Source: Tridacna crocea | Taxonomy: Eukaryota; Mollusca; Bivalvia; Cardiida; Cardiidae | Assembly (NCBI GenBank): GCA_943736015.1 | Contig: OX031063.1 | Coordinates: 36,114,172 to 36,178,171, forward strand | Direction: 5' to 3' | Length of the DNA: 64,000 nt | Shown here: one piece after another, positions 1 through 10,439 of the stretch | How positions within the stretch are numbered: position 1 is the stretch's first letter | Layout of the letters: each line of letters opens with the position of its first letter | Made by a program: the position numbers and the translations under genes | Notes under the pieces: generated by a model | Seen by the model: the letters and a program-made list of their open reading frames with translations, nothing else | Database searches by the model: none | Told to the model about the DNA's origin: nothing

Positions 1-3000
1 TGGTATAGAGATAGAAAAATAAGTATGTTGCCCGCTAGAGAACCATTATATTAAGAAAATGTAGCAAGAAGTTGTGACAAAGTTCTATCAATAACTAATT
101 TTAATTAAAAATGGAAATCACTTAAATTGTGAATGCACATATATACAAAATCGAAAGTCTTATATATAAAAAAAAACGAGTTAAAAGATAATATTCAAGA
201 ACCTATTATAATATTAACGACAGTTTTGGCTGAAAGGATTTCCGTTTGATGTCTATGTAAAGACATTTGTAAGTATCCTTTTTAGGTATCATGACCAGCC
301 ATACACTTGTTGTTTGTGCGACTCATTTTCTGGATACTTTGTCGAATAAATGAATTTAACTGGGATATTACATTAACAGATTCATGCAAGTCATTGATTT
401 GATAAAACCTATACACTGCCTTTTTTAAGGACATACCTGCTTGGTACTGTAAAAGAAATTCATGTAAGTCATCATTTCGACATCGTGTGTTCTGCCCAGA
501 AACAATGTAACATCGTTAGATTTCAAAGGTGTTCATTCTATTTTATTCTATCACAATGTATCCTCAAGCTTAAATTCATTGATAGGGGAGAGGATAGGAC
601 CGCAGGCTTTATAAGATTGAAAGTAAGTGACGAACCAAATGGCAACGGTCTATGAATTTTGTTCAAATAAATGCATGTAAAGTCACTGACTGTACATAAT
701 TATCAGAGGTCAAAATTCGTTCATATGCCTATTCTCTTTAGATATGACTCTGCAAAGTCGTCAACAGAGTTTCACATTTGTGCTAACGTATTATTATTTT
801 ACAATGATTTACAAAGGATGGGCTGTCTACAATTATCTGTAAGCTGAAATGGTATAACCGAAAGATTAATGCTCCAATTAAAATAAAATTACTGCCAGCG
901 TCCATGAAATCATTAAGAAAATTTCAAAAAATGACTCTTACATGAAGGCTTATGTAAGCTCCTGTGAACTCTTTCATATATTTGAATGAAACCTTCAAAA
1001 CAAACACACATACATCGAAACCATTCCACAACAACTGCAACTGGTAAGGAATGATACATATATTTTTCTCTTCGTTTATCATTTAATACTTAAGAGAATT
1101 GGTTGAATAACCGCAAACATTATACAGAAACATATTGTTCTACATGTCTTTCGTTTTAGACAACTCTGTCTATCAGAGTTATTGAAGCATTTGGAATTGT
1201 CTGTCTTGAATAATAACTTGAATCTACAGTCACACGAGTATGTTCGATGTTTCACATCGGTAATTCTTTTTCTGATGTTCTGTCAGTCCGTTTGTTTGTA
1301 ATGCCGCGTATACTTTCTGTGTTGCGAACTCTTTACGTGGTTTATTCAGGATGGGCAAGACGCTGTTTCTGATGTTTTCGCTTAAGTGCGAATTCTTTCA
1401 GCGCCAAATATACGAACTCGACCTTTTCGTCTGAGAATAAAAACCACTGAAAAACAAAAATATGTTGAACTATACTAAAAGGGTTGACAAAACAAATGGA
1501 AGATATATATTCAGGATCTGAAAACATTGTGTGTAGTCTATAATCTTAATCTATATCGTCTGCAAAAACCTTCTGTTTTCGCCTTAGGCAATGGAAGTGT
1601 TAAAAGCAGTACTAGTCTTAAATAGAACGTCTGCATTTTCCCCTTTATACATTATAGGTAAGAACATATGTCTTCTGTTTCAAAATATTTGATTGAGATT
1701 TTTACAGAAATTATCTTCCCCGATTGGAATTTACAAAAAAGTCACACGATTGCACAGATGAGAGGGATAGAAAATAGATTTCATGTGTTGGAGGCATTTA
1801 CAGTTATCCCTGTAGTCATTTCCGGTTTATAGAAATGAAGACAAAACCATTGTCACCAGATATATTGGTTACTTATCTATGTTTGCACAGCTAAGCCATT
1901 AAACACGCTTTCAAGTTTTTACAGAGTTTTTTTTTTCTTCTTCTTCTTCTCCCCCCTCCTCTCTCTCTCTCTCTCTCTCTCTGTCTATCTGTAAGCATGT
2001 CTTTAACGGTAAATAAATTACTCAGATTCAGACATGGATCTAATGCGATCGGACAGTAATTTGGATTTACGGCCTACCCGATAGGCAGCTGATTGACATT
2101 TCATTTCAGATGAATTATAGGCTGACGAAAGAAGGCCGGCAATATGTCAGCGTGCGACCATGAAAGTTACTCAAATGGCGTAAACTACATGTTAAGTTAT
2201 TCTAGTGGCGTAAACTACATGTTGATGGAGAGTCAAATAAATGGGAAGCAGTTGCGGACTATTCGATGTTAAAAAAAATCATCTAACAGATATGGTGTTT
2301 GTAAATTACATTAAAAGACGTATTGAGAGTGTATCAAAAAGTACTGGTATCTACAACATGAAAATTGGCACTTAATCGGGTTTTAGTGAATAGATTCCTT
2401 TAAGATATATAAATTAATATAGAAGAAATATGTATAGTATATTTAACAGTTTCTGTCCAAAGATCAAATATCTGCAACCGGCAGATGTAAATTAACTGCA
2501 ATTTTGCTCGTGTTGTTACGTTGTAGATAAAAGAAATAACGTGTGATATAGAAAAAAAGTTCCATACACTAACAAGAAGGCAAGTAACTAGAAATAAGTT
2601 GGGGCAGCAAGTGTTACCTAAATGCTCGATTGATCTAATTAGCGTTACAATTTTTGACTGTAAATTCAGAAATTAGGAAACCATCCATAACAGTGTATGT
2701 TGTAAATAAAAAGGGATGTCTCATTTATTTTCTCGAGACTGTAGAAGATTGAGTCTATTTTATATTTTATCCCCAAAAGTACGGTACGGAATTGAAGAAA
2801 TCGACGAATTCACGATCCGATGATATAGCTGAATTTAAAAAAAATCAAAGAAATTTCATACCATTTATATAGCATGAAACCAAGTATTTTAAGGTGTCGA
2901 CGATTAAATGCAGTAAATGACAGTGTCCTGTCTCCAACTTTTATCCAGATTATCAGCCCATTCTTATAATTCGTACTTTTAGCTCCCCGTCTTCTCTTCC

Positions 3001-5040
3001 ACCATATCATTGTCCTCGCAAGGGGATGAAATACAGACCGGCAAGCAGGCTGGCGGTCAGGTATGCAGGCAAGCAGGCGGTTTGGTTTTGTTAATTTGAT
3101 TTATGGCACAAGTAATTGCTGGTCATCGTTTAAGTTCAGTTATCGGAGTGAAAATCTTGGATCGTAAAGCTTGTAGAGTTTTCCCTTCTGTGATTAAAAC
3201 CAGAAGAGAGCATTAATTAAAACAGACGTTATTTCCCATGTTGCCTCAATACTTTACTCATAGCATGTCTAGAATAAATCCGATATTGATTGTACGCATT
3301 GTAATCGCCTTGAATCGTGCAGTCAAAGGCTCTTCGTTGCTAAGAATTGGTGCACCTACACCCTTTCAGCGTCACAGGCAAAATTAGGATTTCTAAGGAC
3401 TGCATTTAAGGATCAGGATTAGTCTGCTAATCCACCGTCCTTCAAAGAGTACACCAGACAAAGCGCAATTACTGAAGTCACTTTGTTAATATGCTGAGTT
3501 GACGGGATGTTGTTATTTCATTTGATCAAATCGGACTTTAGGCTGAATTGGAGACAGCTCGGTTACAATAACGGAAGTTCTGATATTTTTTCATTCCCGA
3601 TCTTATTTAGCGAGAAGAAATCATTATCAGAAATGCTTTACATAAAGTAGCTATACTCTCGGACGGTCAATTTCAACGCGAAATTTCCGATAGTCTACAC
3701 TCGTAATTTTATACTTAATCCATAGAAAATAAGCACATCCATACGCGATGAGAACACGATAGATTCTTTAATGTACGTATACTTTGTATTTTTAATCACA
3801 AATCAAAGCGGATCACTAGAAATGTGAAAAAGAAAATAAGAAAAATCACGGAAGCATGTAGCCTCAGGTCGGTATGGAGACTGCCATTATTGTGCATTGT
3901 CCGACCCGATAACGTAGAGTTAAGGGCAGGTAATCTAGACCAAGTCAGGTTGCAAAGAACGCAAATCTGATCTGTTATCTATATCGCCCTTGTTTTGTGA
4001 AGCTTGTAAAAAAAGCTTTCTTGACTTTCAATGTATTTTCAGCGCTCGAAAGAATTGTATCATGCGCTTAGCTTCCATATAGGAAAAAAACATATTAGGT
4101 ACATAGTTCCTTTTGTAAGCTATATACTCGGATGTTACTTGAAGGAAAAGTTAGAAATCTTTATGATTGCAACTTTGGGTTGAAAACATATTGGCGCCAC
4201 AAGACTTGAAACTTTCTCATCGAATGTTTACAGATAATTAAACATAAAGTGTGGTTTAAAACAAATGTAAACGTGCAAAGGTTGTGGTAAGGAGAGACTT
4301 TGTGTATCACTCATTTTTTAATTTTATTGACTTTAGCTAGTCAAAATTCCCCGTGTTTGAAATCAGAAAAAATTAACTTGAAAACAGGCCCTGCAAGAAA
4401 TTTCCCCGCGTCAAGGTTTGAAGTCGCAATACATGTATCATTTAAAGTGCTGCAAAATGCAACTGACATGCCTGTGTTCTGCTCGTTAAAGGTCGTAGTT
4501 GGTCAAACAAACTACTTGGTTTGGGTGTTTCTTCTTTTTTTGGAGGCGGGGGGGACAACTACTGTTTTGTTATCTTGATTAGATTGGCCTGCCTAACTAG
4601 TTTCTATTCATGCAAAAGTGTATTTGGTTAAAAAAAAAAAAGGTAATACAACATGACATAAAAACTTTTCCTCCAACTCCTGCTGAGCTATATTTCGCCT
4701 CGAAAAACTTTTGGTTGTCAAAAAGATAATATAAGTAGGAAAACAAGGGTCAAGAAATGTTTCAATTATAATGATGTTATTCACAGAGAAATTTGTATTC
4801 CTATACGAGACATGTTCGTGAAAAGTACTGTTTTGTGTGAAGGATGATTTAATGTGCACAATATACTAGATTTTATAGCTGCTATGAGAAAGTCTTGGTA
4901 TTGACAGGGAGATTGCTCTATCTATCTGTGCAGTATTTACTCAAGCCCTTGTCATGCTAAAAGCCGACATTAAAGCCCCCAAGGTTTTCTATTTCAAAGG
5001 TATACTCGTATTCATGGAACAAATAATCTCCGTATCAGTC
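1..5040. other. No recognisable gene
   Basis: AT-rich sequence with only short open frames (longest 92 codons at 4300-4578) that lack recognisable domains, codon structure or splice context. The visible items are the pyrimidine microsatellite at 1927-1982 and a short direct duplication around 2177-2225 in which GGCGTAAACTACATGTT occurs twice, about 33 bp apart. It could be distal flank of the receptor gene that starts at 13.15 kb. Confidence 0.5.
1927..1982. repeat. Pyrimidine (TTC)n/(CT)n microsatellite
   Basis: A T-run passes into TTC repeats, a C-rich stretch and then about 15 CT dinucleotides. Confidence 0.95.
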
Positions 5041-5100
5041 AGAGTAGATCCAAGATCAGAATGCAAATTTTGTTCAGTTTGATCTTGGATCTAATCTGTC
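5041..5100. repeat. Hairpin repeat, family F
   Basis: GTAGATCCAAGATCAGA is followed after a short loop by the near complement TTTGATCTTGGATCTA. The same two-armed motif (TGTAGATC..GATCAGACTGCA / TGCAGTCTGATC..GATCTACA) recurs at 6547, 12947, 15171, 19476, 46920 and 59210, so it is a dispersed element core. I associate this motif with a widespread bivalve hairpin repeat, from general knowledge only. Confidence 0.7.
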
Positions 5101-5436
5101 CGGAGAAGGTCTGTGATTCACGCTTAGCAGCCAAAGTCACGTTAAAATTTCTGACATTTACCTGCTGGAACAAAATGCCGGCCTATAACATGCAAGTCAA
5201 GTTTTTGAAAACAGTGTTAACTCGGCTTATATCGAATTCGTCGATTTGCTGTATATACTTGAACCATGCTCTGTGAAAATGAAGCTTGATGCAACTCCAA
5301 ATAAATCAGCCAAGGTCGGCCTTCACATCCAAAGCAGGCTGACTTATGTCGAAACCTTTTTGCCTTATGGAAACTTTCCACATGTCCAAGAACTTTTTCT
5401 TCCTCACGATTCAGTCAATTGTTAGATAAGTTGAAC

Positions 5437-5530
5437 TTATGGATCCACTATTGTATGACGACTTGCTTGGTATTATTTATCTCGGAGATGTATGAACCCA
5501 TTTTTGACCGAGCTTGTTTAGTGTCGCGGA
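5437..5530 (+). repeat. Dispersed repeat fragment, family H
   Basis: Contains TTATGGATCCA, a CTTGCTTGGTA block and a GGAGATGTATGAA block in the same order as related segments at 20990-21060, 28275-28375 and 43150-43265. Identity is moderate. No coding capacity or terminal structure is visible. Confidence 0.45.
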
Positions 5531-5724
5531 CATGTATTGTTAGACTATAACATATGGACAAAAATATTTTTTTCTGTGTAACAAGATTAGTGGTCTGTAC
5601 AGAAAACGCATACCTTTCCTGTTTACACTTCCTAGAGCTAGAACATCCTGTTTCGAAACGATGGATTGTACATCATTGGTATAAAAAAGGAAATATGTAT
5701 GCCATATGCTTTGTTTATGTGTTA

Positions 5725-6090
5725 ACTTGGAAACTTGTTCACGGTTGTGATGAATCATGTCGACCCAAGCCGGAGGCGAACAAGTTTCCAAGTCCAATTC
5801 TACCTGACCCTACCACGAATTTATTAAACTACAAAGTTTTACCATTCCATGGTTTGTTCAGCAAATTTTGCTCGTGTTTTTTGGTTTAAAAATGCGTACG
5901 GTGACGAAGTAGAGAGCCTCGATTCAGTGAAAGCTGACGTCACTGCAAACTGAGGTCAGTGAAACCTTGGTAAAACGTGCTAAACTTGATGTTAAATCTT
6001 GATCAAAGCCGCCAGTTTGGGTGTTGTGTCATGTATAAGGTGGCACCCGAGAGGGAAACTGCTTTTACGTTGGTTTGGTTTTGCCAGTGT
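5725..6090 (+). repeat. Family G repeat (MITE-like), copy 1
   Basis: Begins with an inverted repeat whose arms are CTTGGAAACTTGTTC and GAACAAGTTTCCAAG, then TTTTACCATTCCA, a GCGTACGGTGACGAAGTAGA block and a GGCACCCGAGAGGGAAACTGCTTT tail (given here in pieces under 20 bases: GGCACCCGAGAGGG, AAACTGCTTT). The same blocks in the same order occur at 21340-21640 and partly at 16073-16330. Open frames across it are by-products of the inverted repeat. Confidence 0.65.
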
Positions 6091-6546
6091 ACATGATATA
6101 TTTGTTCGACATACTATCCGATCGGATCACGAGATTTTTTTTTTTGAATATAATAATAGTATTTCTTAAAAATATTTTTCCTGGTTGAAAAATATAAAGT
6201 CTTACGAAATTTGTAGAGAAAAACATGCTAGATTTTTTCCATAGGGGTATTGTTTGTAGCCATTTTCTCCATTGCTACTTTATTAGCGGCGACTTTTAGT
6301 TTACCCATAGCGTATTGAGAGTTATTCTTTGGGGAATAGTGATGCGTCGTAGCAGACAGGTTGAATCTAAGAAGTATATGACATGCGGGGGTCTACGATT
6401 CTCTGCTTTCCCTTTTAGCCATCGTCGAAACAATTACCAAAAGCAGACGTAATTTGTTGCCGTATACCATGCAAAAGGCGTAACGCGTATGATAAGCCAC
6501 TATTTTTCTTTTAAGAAATATAAATGTATTAAGCTTTTTGGGGTAA

Positions 6547-6605
6547 GTGTAGATCAAGATAAGACTGCACAGAAAGTGCAGTCTGAACTTGATTTGCACT
6601 GTCTG
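6547..6605. repeat. Hairpin repeat, family F
   Basis: GTGTAGATCAAGATAAGACT and a second arm AGTCTGAACTTGAT around a GCACAGAAAGTGC inner hairpin. Confidence 0.65.
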
Positions 6606-7439
6606 CTAGTGTGTTGGAAAATAAATTTTGCAGAAAAGATCTATGGAATATTTTTGGCGTTCTTTCGATAAATGTCACGCTCTCATTACTGATCGAATTG
6701 AAATAAGCTATGATGAAATTTCGGTAAATCATTCGCGGTGTATTACAATTTAGTAGATCAAGACGTCCATATTTTAAAGAGTCCGCTATTTGAATGAATA
6801 TTCTGTCCTAAATTAGTGTCTTGAAACTAATATATTTTGGTATTTCTGGCACCCTGATATCTTATCTCTTTGGTCTCTGCTCGGTATTATACGCCTGAAT
6901 TAAAGACTATACTAATTAAAGCAGACTTTATGTCCCAATTGTCCCATGATTACATTTATTTTTATGTCTGTGAGGATCCAATATTGGTCAAGTCATAGTT
7001 TTCCTAGAATCCTAGAAACAAAAGCTTCGCATTAACGGAAACGTCGTACATTTACATCTTTCATTCTAGGATTCGATAGATATAAACAAAGCGGTAACAG
7101 TCTAGTGATGTCTGTTTATCGCTGTTAAACGGCTTTCGATGACGGAAAAGTGTTAGTGTTATTTTATTTTTATGTGAAAGAAGATCATACGGTCTGATAG
7201 GAATATATTTCGCACTGGTTGAATTTTACTATCGATCCTCTGGGTAAGAACTTTTACAGATGGTTTATCTTATTCGTTTCTCTTTGTACCCGTCATGTCT
7301 CTGCTACTATCTTTCCACCCTTCCGTGCGTTTGTCAATTGATCAATCGATCTATTCTTTTATCGCTGACAAGCAGCAGTGTATCACATGCACATCTCTTC
7401 AGCTATCACATTTATATATAATTGGCTTGCAGCACGCGA

Positions 7440-7632
7440 ATTTGCGAAAAGTGTCGTCTTGGATCAATCTGCGCAGTACGCTTAGGCTAATCCGAGACAA
7501 CACTTTACGACTAGCTGAAATTGTGTGGTACAGTAGACTTGGGCAAACAGAAAATAGCATAAAAACGGAAAGTGTCGTCTCGGATCAGCCTGCGCGGATT
7601 GCGCAGGCTGATCCGAGACGACACTTTACGCA
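7440..7632. repeat. Hairpin MITE, family E (two hairpins)
   Basis: Two successive hairpins. The second (7565-7628) is nearly perfect: AAAGTGTCGTCTCGGATCAG and CTGATCCGAGACGACACTTT around a CCTGCGCGGATTGCGCAGG centre. The first (7449-7513) has the same outline but more mismatches. This AAAGTGTCGTC..GACGACACTTT hairpin is, to my knowledge, a very abundant bivalve MITE core. Confidence 0.8.
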
Positions 7633-7795
7633 AATGTCCGAATGTCCCTTTTCGCCTGTTGCACACCATATAATAGTTGTTTCCCTTAACATAAAACCCT
7701 GCTGGCAAAATTTGTAGATAGTAGCCACCAGATAAGGGAATGTGATGGTATTCTAAATCCATCATTTCTTTCTAACCTTATGCTGTGGGTACCCA

Positions 7796-7834
7796 TTCGA
7801 ATTGTCTCGTTGAGACAATTCTAATGGGTACCCA
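7796..7834. repeat. Near-perfect short palindrome
   Basis: TGGGTACCCATTCGAATTG reads back as CAATTCTAATGGGTACCCA, with TCTCGTTGAGA as the tip. Only one mismatch is seen in arms of about 18 bp, and the stem forms a compact hairpin. No promoter or gene adjoins it. Confidence 0.85.
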
Positions 7835-8167
7835 TAACATAGGGTTTGGTGCAGCATAATAAATATTTTCAATTTTAAAATCAAAATCACTCCTTCCATC
7901 TGGAGCTCTGGTACTAGCAACTGCAAAATATACTTATTTGTGTGCTTATACTTCTTTTCAAATTGTCTTTCACAGCCAAAACATAATCAAATGCCAGAAT
8001 TAGTATACAACTCCCTTATTTAACGCAAGATAAATACATGTGACAATGAAGGTTCATCTTTGAATTCAATTGAAAAAAAAAATATTATGATTTATGCTCA
8101 CTTGATACCGAAGTGAAAACTGGATTGTGAAGGAAATAGAATAATTAATTTAGTGTATAAAGCTTTT

Positions 8168-8232
8168 CGAGCGTTCCATTCACACAGATACCGATCGAAA
8201 TACACTGCTCAAAATACATAAAGGAACGCTCG
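8168..8232. repeat. Short inverted repeat
   Basis: CGAGCGTTCC and GGAACGCTCG, 45 bp apart, form 10-bp perfect arms, with weaker pairing outside (AGCTTTT/TTTTTC). It may be the remnant of a small transposon; no target duplication was found. Confidence 0.4.
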
Positions 8233-8753
8233 CTTTTTCTGAAGAAATAAATACAGATGTCATACCGGTAAAACTTTTGGTGACATGTAATAATGTCTTA
8301 TTAAAGCCAAGATCAGTTAAGCATTAGTTCAAGAATTAACCTTGCCAGTTGTTCGCAGACAAGGATAAAGTGATCTTTTGCATGCTTTCTTCATCAGATA
8401 CGATAGAGCACAGTTATTCAATGTAATATTGTCGTCACTGTACGCCAAATTTAAAAAAAATCAGACAAGCGCATTTGTTTATCACCTACTCTCAACAGTG
8501 ACACTGGAGTTCTCAGGAAATAAGTATAAAGCTATGAAAAACAATTCGCTTTTGTTTAAAATTTCGACCATTTTTCTTATTTCAAGAGTTTGACACTTTT
8601 TTCTCTAGAACATTTTCTAACCATGAATTACTGCAGTCATATTGTTTTACAGCAGACATAGGTTTGTTGGCTTTCTCACACCAGTACTGACACATATTTC
8701 TTTCCAAAGCCACTGACTACTAATCAGAGATAAGAGGATGAAAAATTGCTGGA

Positions 8754-8815
8754 AAAATGTTCGCCTCCAGGTCACAAGCCAGGTACGCTTTCAACTGAGC
8801 TACCCGACCGGGCAA
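8754..8815 (-). repeat. tRNA-derived SINE remnant
   Basis: On the minus strand the sequence reads GGTCGGGTAGCTCAGTTGAA, with TAGCTCAGTTG matching a Pol III A box. An anticodon-arm-like CCTGGCTTGTGACCTGG follows. The expected B box has decayed, so this is a SINE or tRNA relic rather than a functional tRNA. Confidence 0.55.
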
Positions 8816-9143
8816 GAAAGAAAGAAGTGAAGTCAACTCTGTTACCTAGCGTCAACATTACCGAGCTCTGTCAGACACCAATCAAACTTATGTGATTTAA
8901 CTGCGCCTCCTTGATGTTACAGCCCAGTGGTCGGACCGGCTGCAGCGTTTATACGGACGTCCATTAAAAACGCCTCACCGAAAAAGTGCGTTAGCTTTGT
9001 ACATACCTAGAATATATATGTCACTTTTTGCGTATCGTAGAATTTTCACTTCTCTAATCTACTGAAGTCTTCACTGTGAAGTATAAAATTTCGTGCCAGT
9101 CTAATATGTTTGCTTCAACCATGACTCATGGCACAGTTTTACC

Positions 9144-9401
9144 CATCCTCGGATACCCCGGGGTCTCCCTATTTGCTACACTACATCGACCCTGGGACAA
9201 CTGACTAATAAAACTTTGAATCAGCCGCCGAAAATCGATACGAAACGTCATAGCGTACAGTCCACTTGCCCATCACAAAATGATGATGGATCCAATGAAA
9301 AGCCAGCATTCGGCCAGCGGTAAAGCGAGAGAAATTCAATTAATTGTCCCAGGGGTCGATGTAGCGTAGCAAATAGGGAGACCCCGGGGTATCCGAGGAT
9401 G
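9144..9401. mobile_element. 258-bp MITE with long TIRs, copy 1 (Mutator-like?)
   Basis: Both ends carry the same inverted sequence, beginning CATCCTCGGATACCCCGGGG and running about 57 bp inward to a GGTCGATGTAGCGTAGC-type block. The insertion is flanked by an exact 9-bp direct repeat, AGTTTTACC (9135-9143 and 9402-9410). A second copy in opposite internal orientation lies at 26125-26383. Nine-bp target duplications with long TIRs are typical of the Mutator superfamily; that class assignment is inferred, since no transposase is present. Confidence 0.93.
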
Positions 9402-9579
9402 AGTTTTACCATACGCCCCATGCATTTTCCTCACGTGGTTATGTCGGTCAAAAACGCGCATGCGTACACAGTACTTGATTTACAATTAAGTAGTCCAAGC
9501 AATATTTTGAAAACAACAATTTGAAAAGGTAAAGACAAAATATTGTATAAAGAGCACGCAATTTGGGCATGCTTGAAAG

Positions 9580-10438
9580 CGGTCTTTCTCAAAGTGACGT
9601 TGCGAGACGCTTTAACGTTGCAAAGATCAACAATGGTGTGTCTTGTTCAACGGGTAAATGATACCAAGAGCTTGTCTGATAGACCATGACCTGGTGCTCT
9701 GCGTGTGGTGTCTGTACGACAAGATAACTTTATCCGTCAACGTCAATTGCGAAACGATTTTTTTCACAGCGCAATCCACAACGTCGGTGGATATAGGGAA
9801 TCGCGGAAGACATGTAAGTCGGAGTAAGGCGACGTCTTCAGGAGCGTGGAATATTGTGTAGACAGCCGTACCGCGATTATGTGCTAACTGAACACCACCG
9901 TCTGGAACGTCGGCAATGGGCTCAAAACAACACTGAAGGAAGTTGGCGTGATGTGGTCCTCATTGACGAATCCCGTTTCAACCTCTCCTGTGCCGACGGA
10001 CGAGTCCGCGTTCACCGTCTACGTAATGAACAGTAGGCCTACACCCAAAGTTTCAATGCCAGATGTTAGGTTAACCTAGTTCTGCGTCCCATGTTTCAGC
10101 AACGCCATAGCCTTACATTTTAACATGACAATGCGCGCCCCCTCACGGCCAGATTTACCAGAAACTCTCTCATGGCCAATAATATTGCTGTGCTGCCATG
10201 GCTTGCTAGCTCTCCCGTTTGTAACCCCGATTGTAACCTGATCTAACACAGGTGGGGCATCCACGGACGTCGTTTACGTAGACATAACCCACAACCGAAA
10301 AACGTTGAAGAATTTACAAATGCTCTTCGTGAAGAATGGGCTCGCATTCCACGCCATCTTCTGAGTAATCTGTGTGGGTCCATGGGATGCTGACTGCAGG
10401 CACTGATAGCAAGTCAAGGAGGCCATACACGGTATTGA
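9580..10438 (+). pseudogene. Decayed Tc1/mariner-like transposase
   Basis: Pieces of a Tc1 transposase appear in order but in different frames. A helix-turn-helix-like segment (about 9590-9770) includes LSDRP and VRQDNFIRQR. The catalytic-domain motif LIDESRF lies around 9959-9980, followed by ADGRVRVHR. From 10124 one frame reads HDNARPLTARF, NNIAVLPW, then LREEWARIP, and ends SQGGHTRY with TGA at 10436-10438, the normal Tc1 C-terminus. That frame has two internal stops, TAA at 10244 and TGA at 10391. The TAA falls where the third catalytic residue (Glu of NPIEHLWD) should be. With the upstream frameshifts the element is dead. Terminal inverted repeats were not found. Confidence 0.88.
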
Positions 10439-10439
10439 T

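Noticed and set aside
8754-8815. Functional tRNA gene
   Set aside because: A-box half fits, but T-arm/B box and acceptor pairing are missing.
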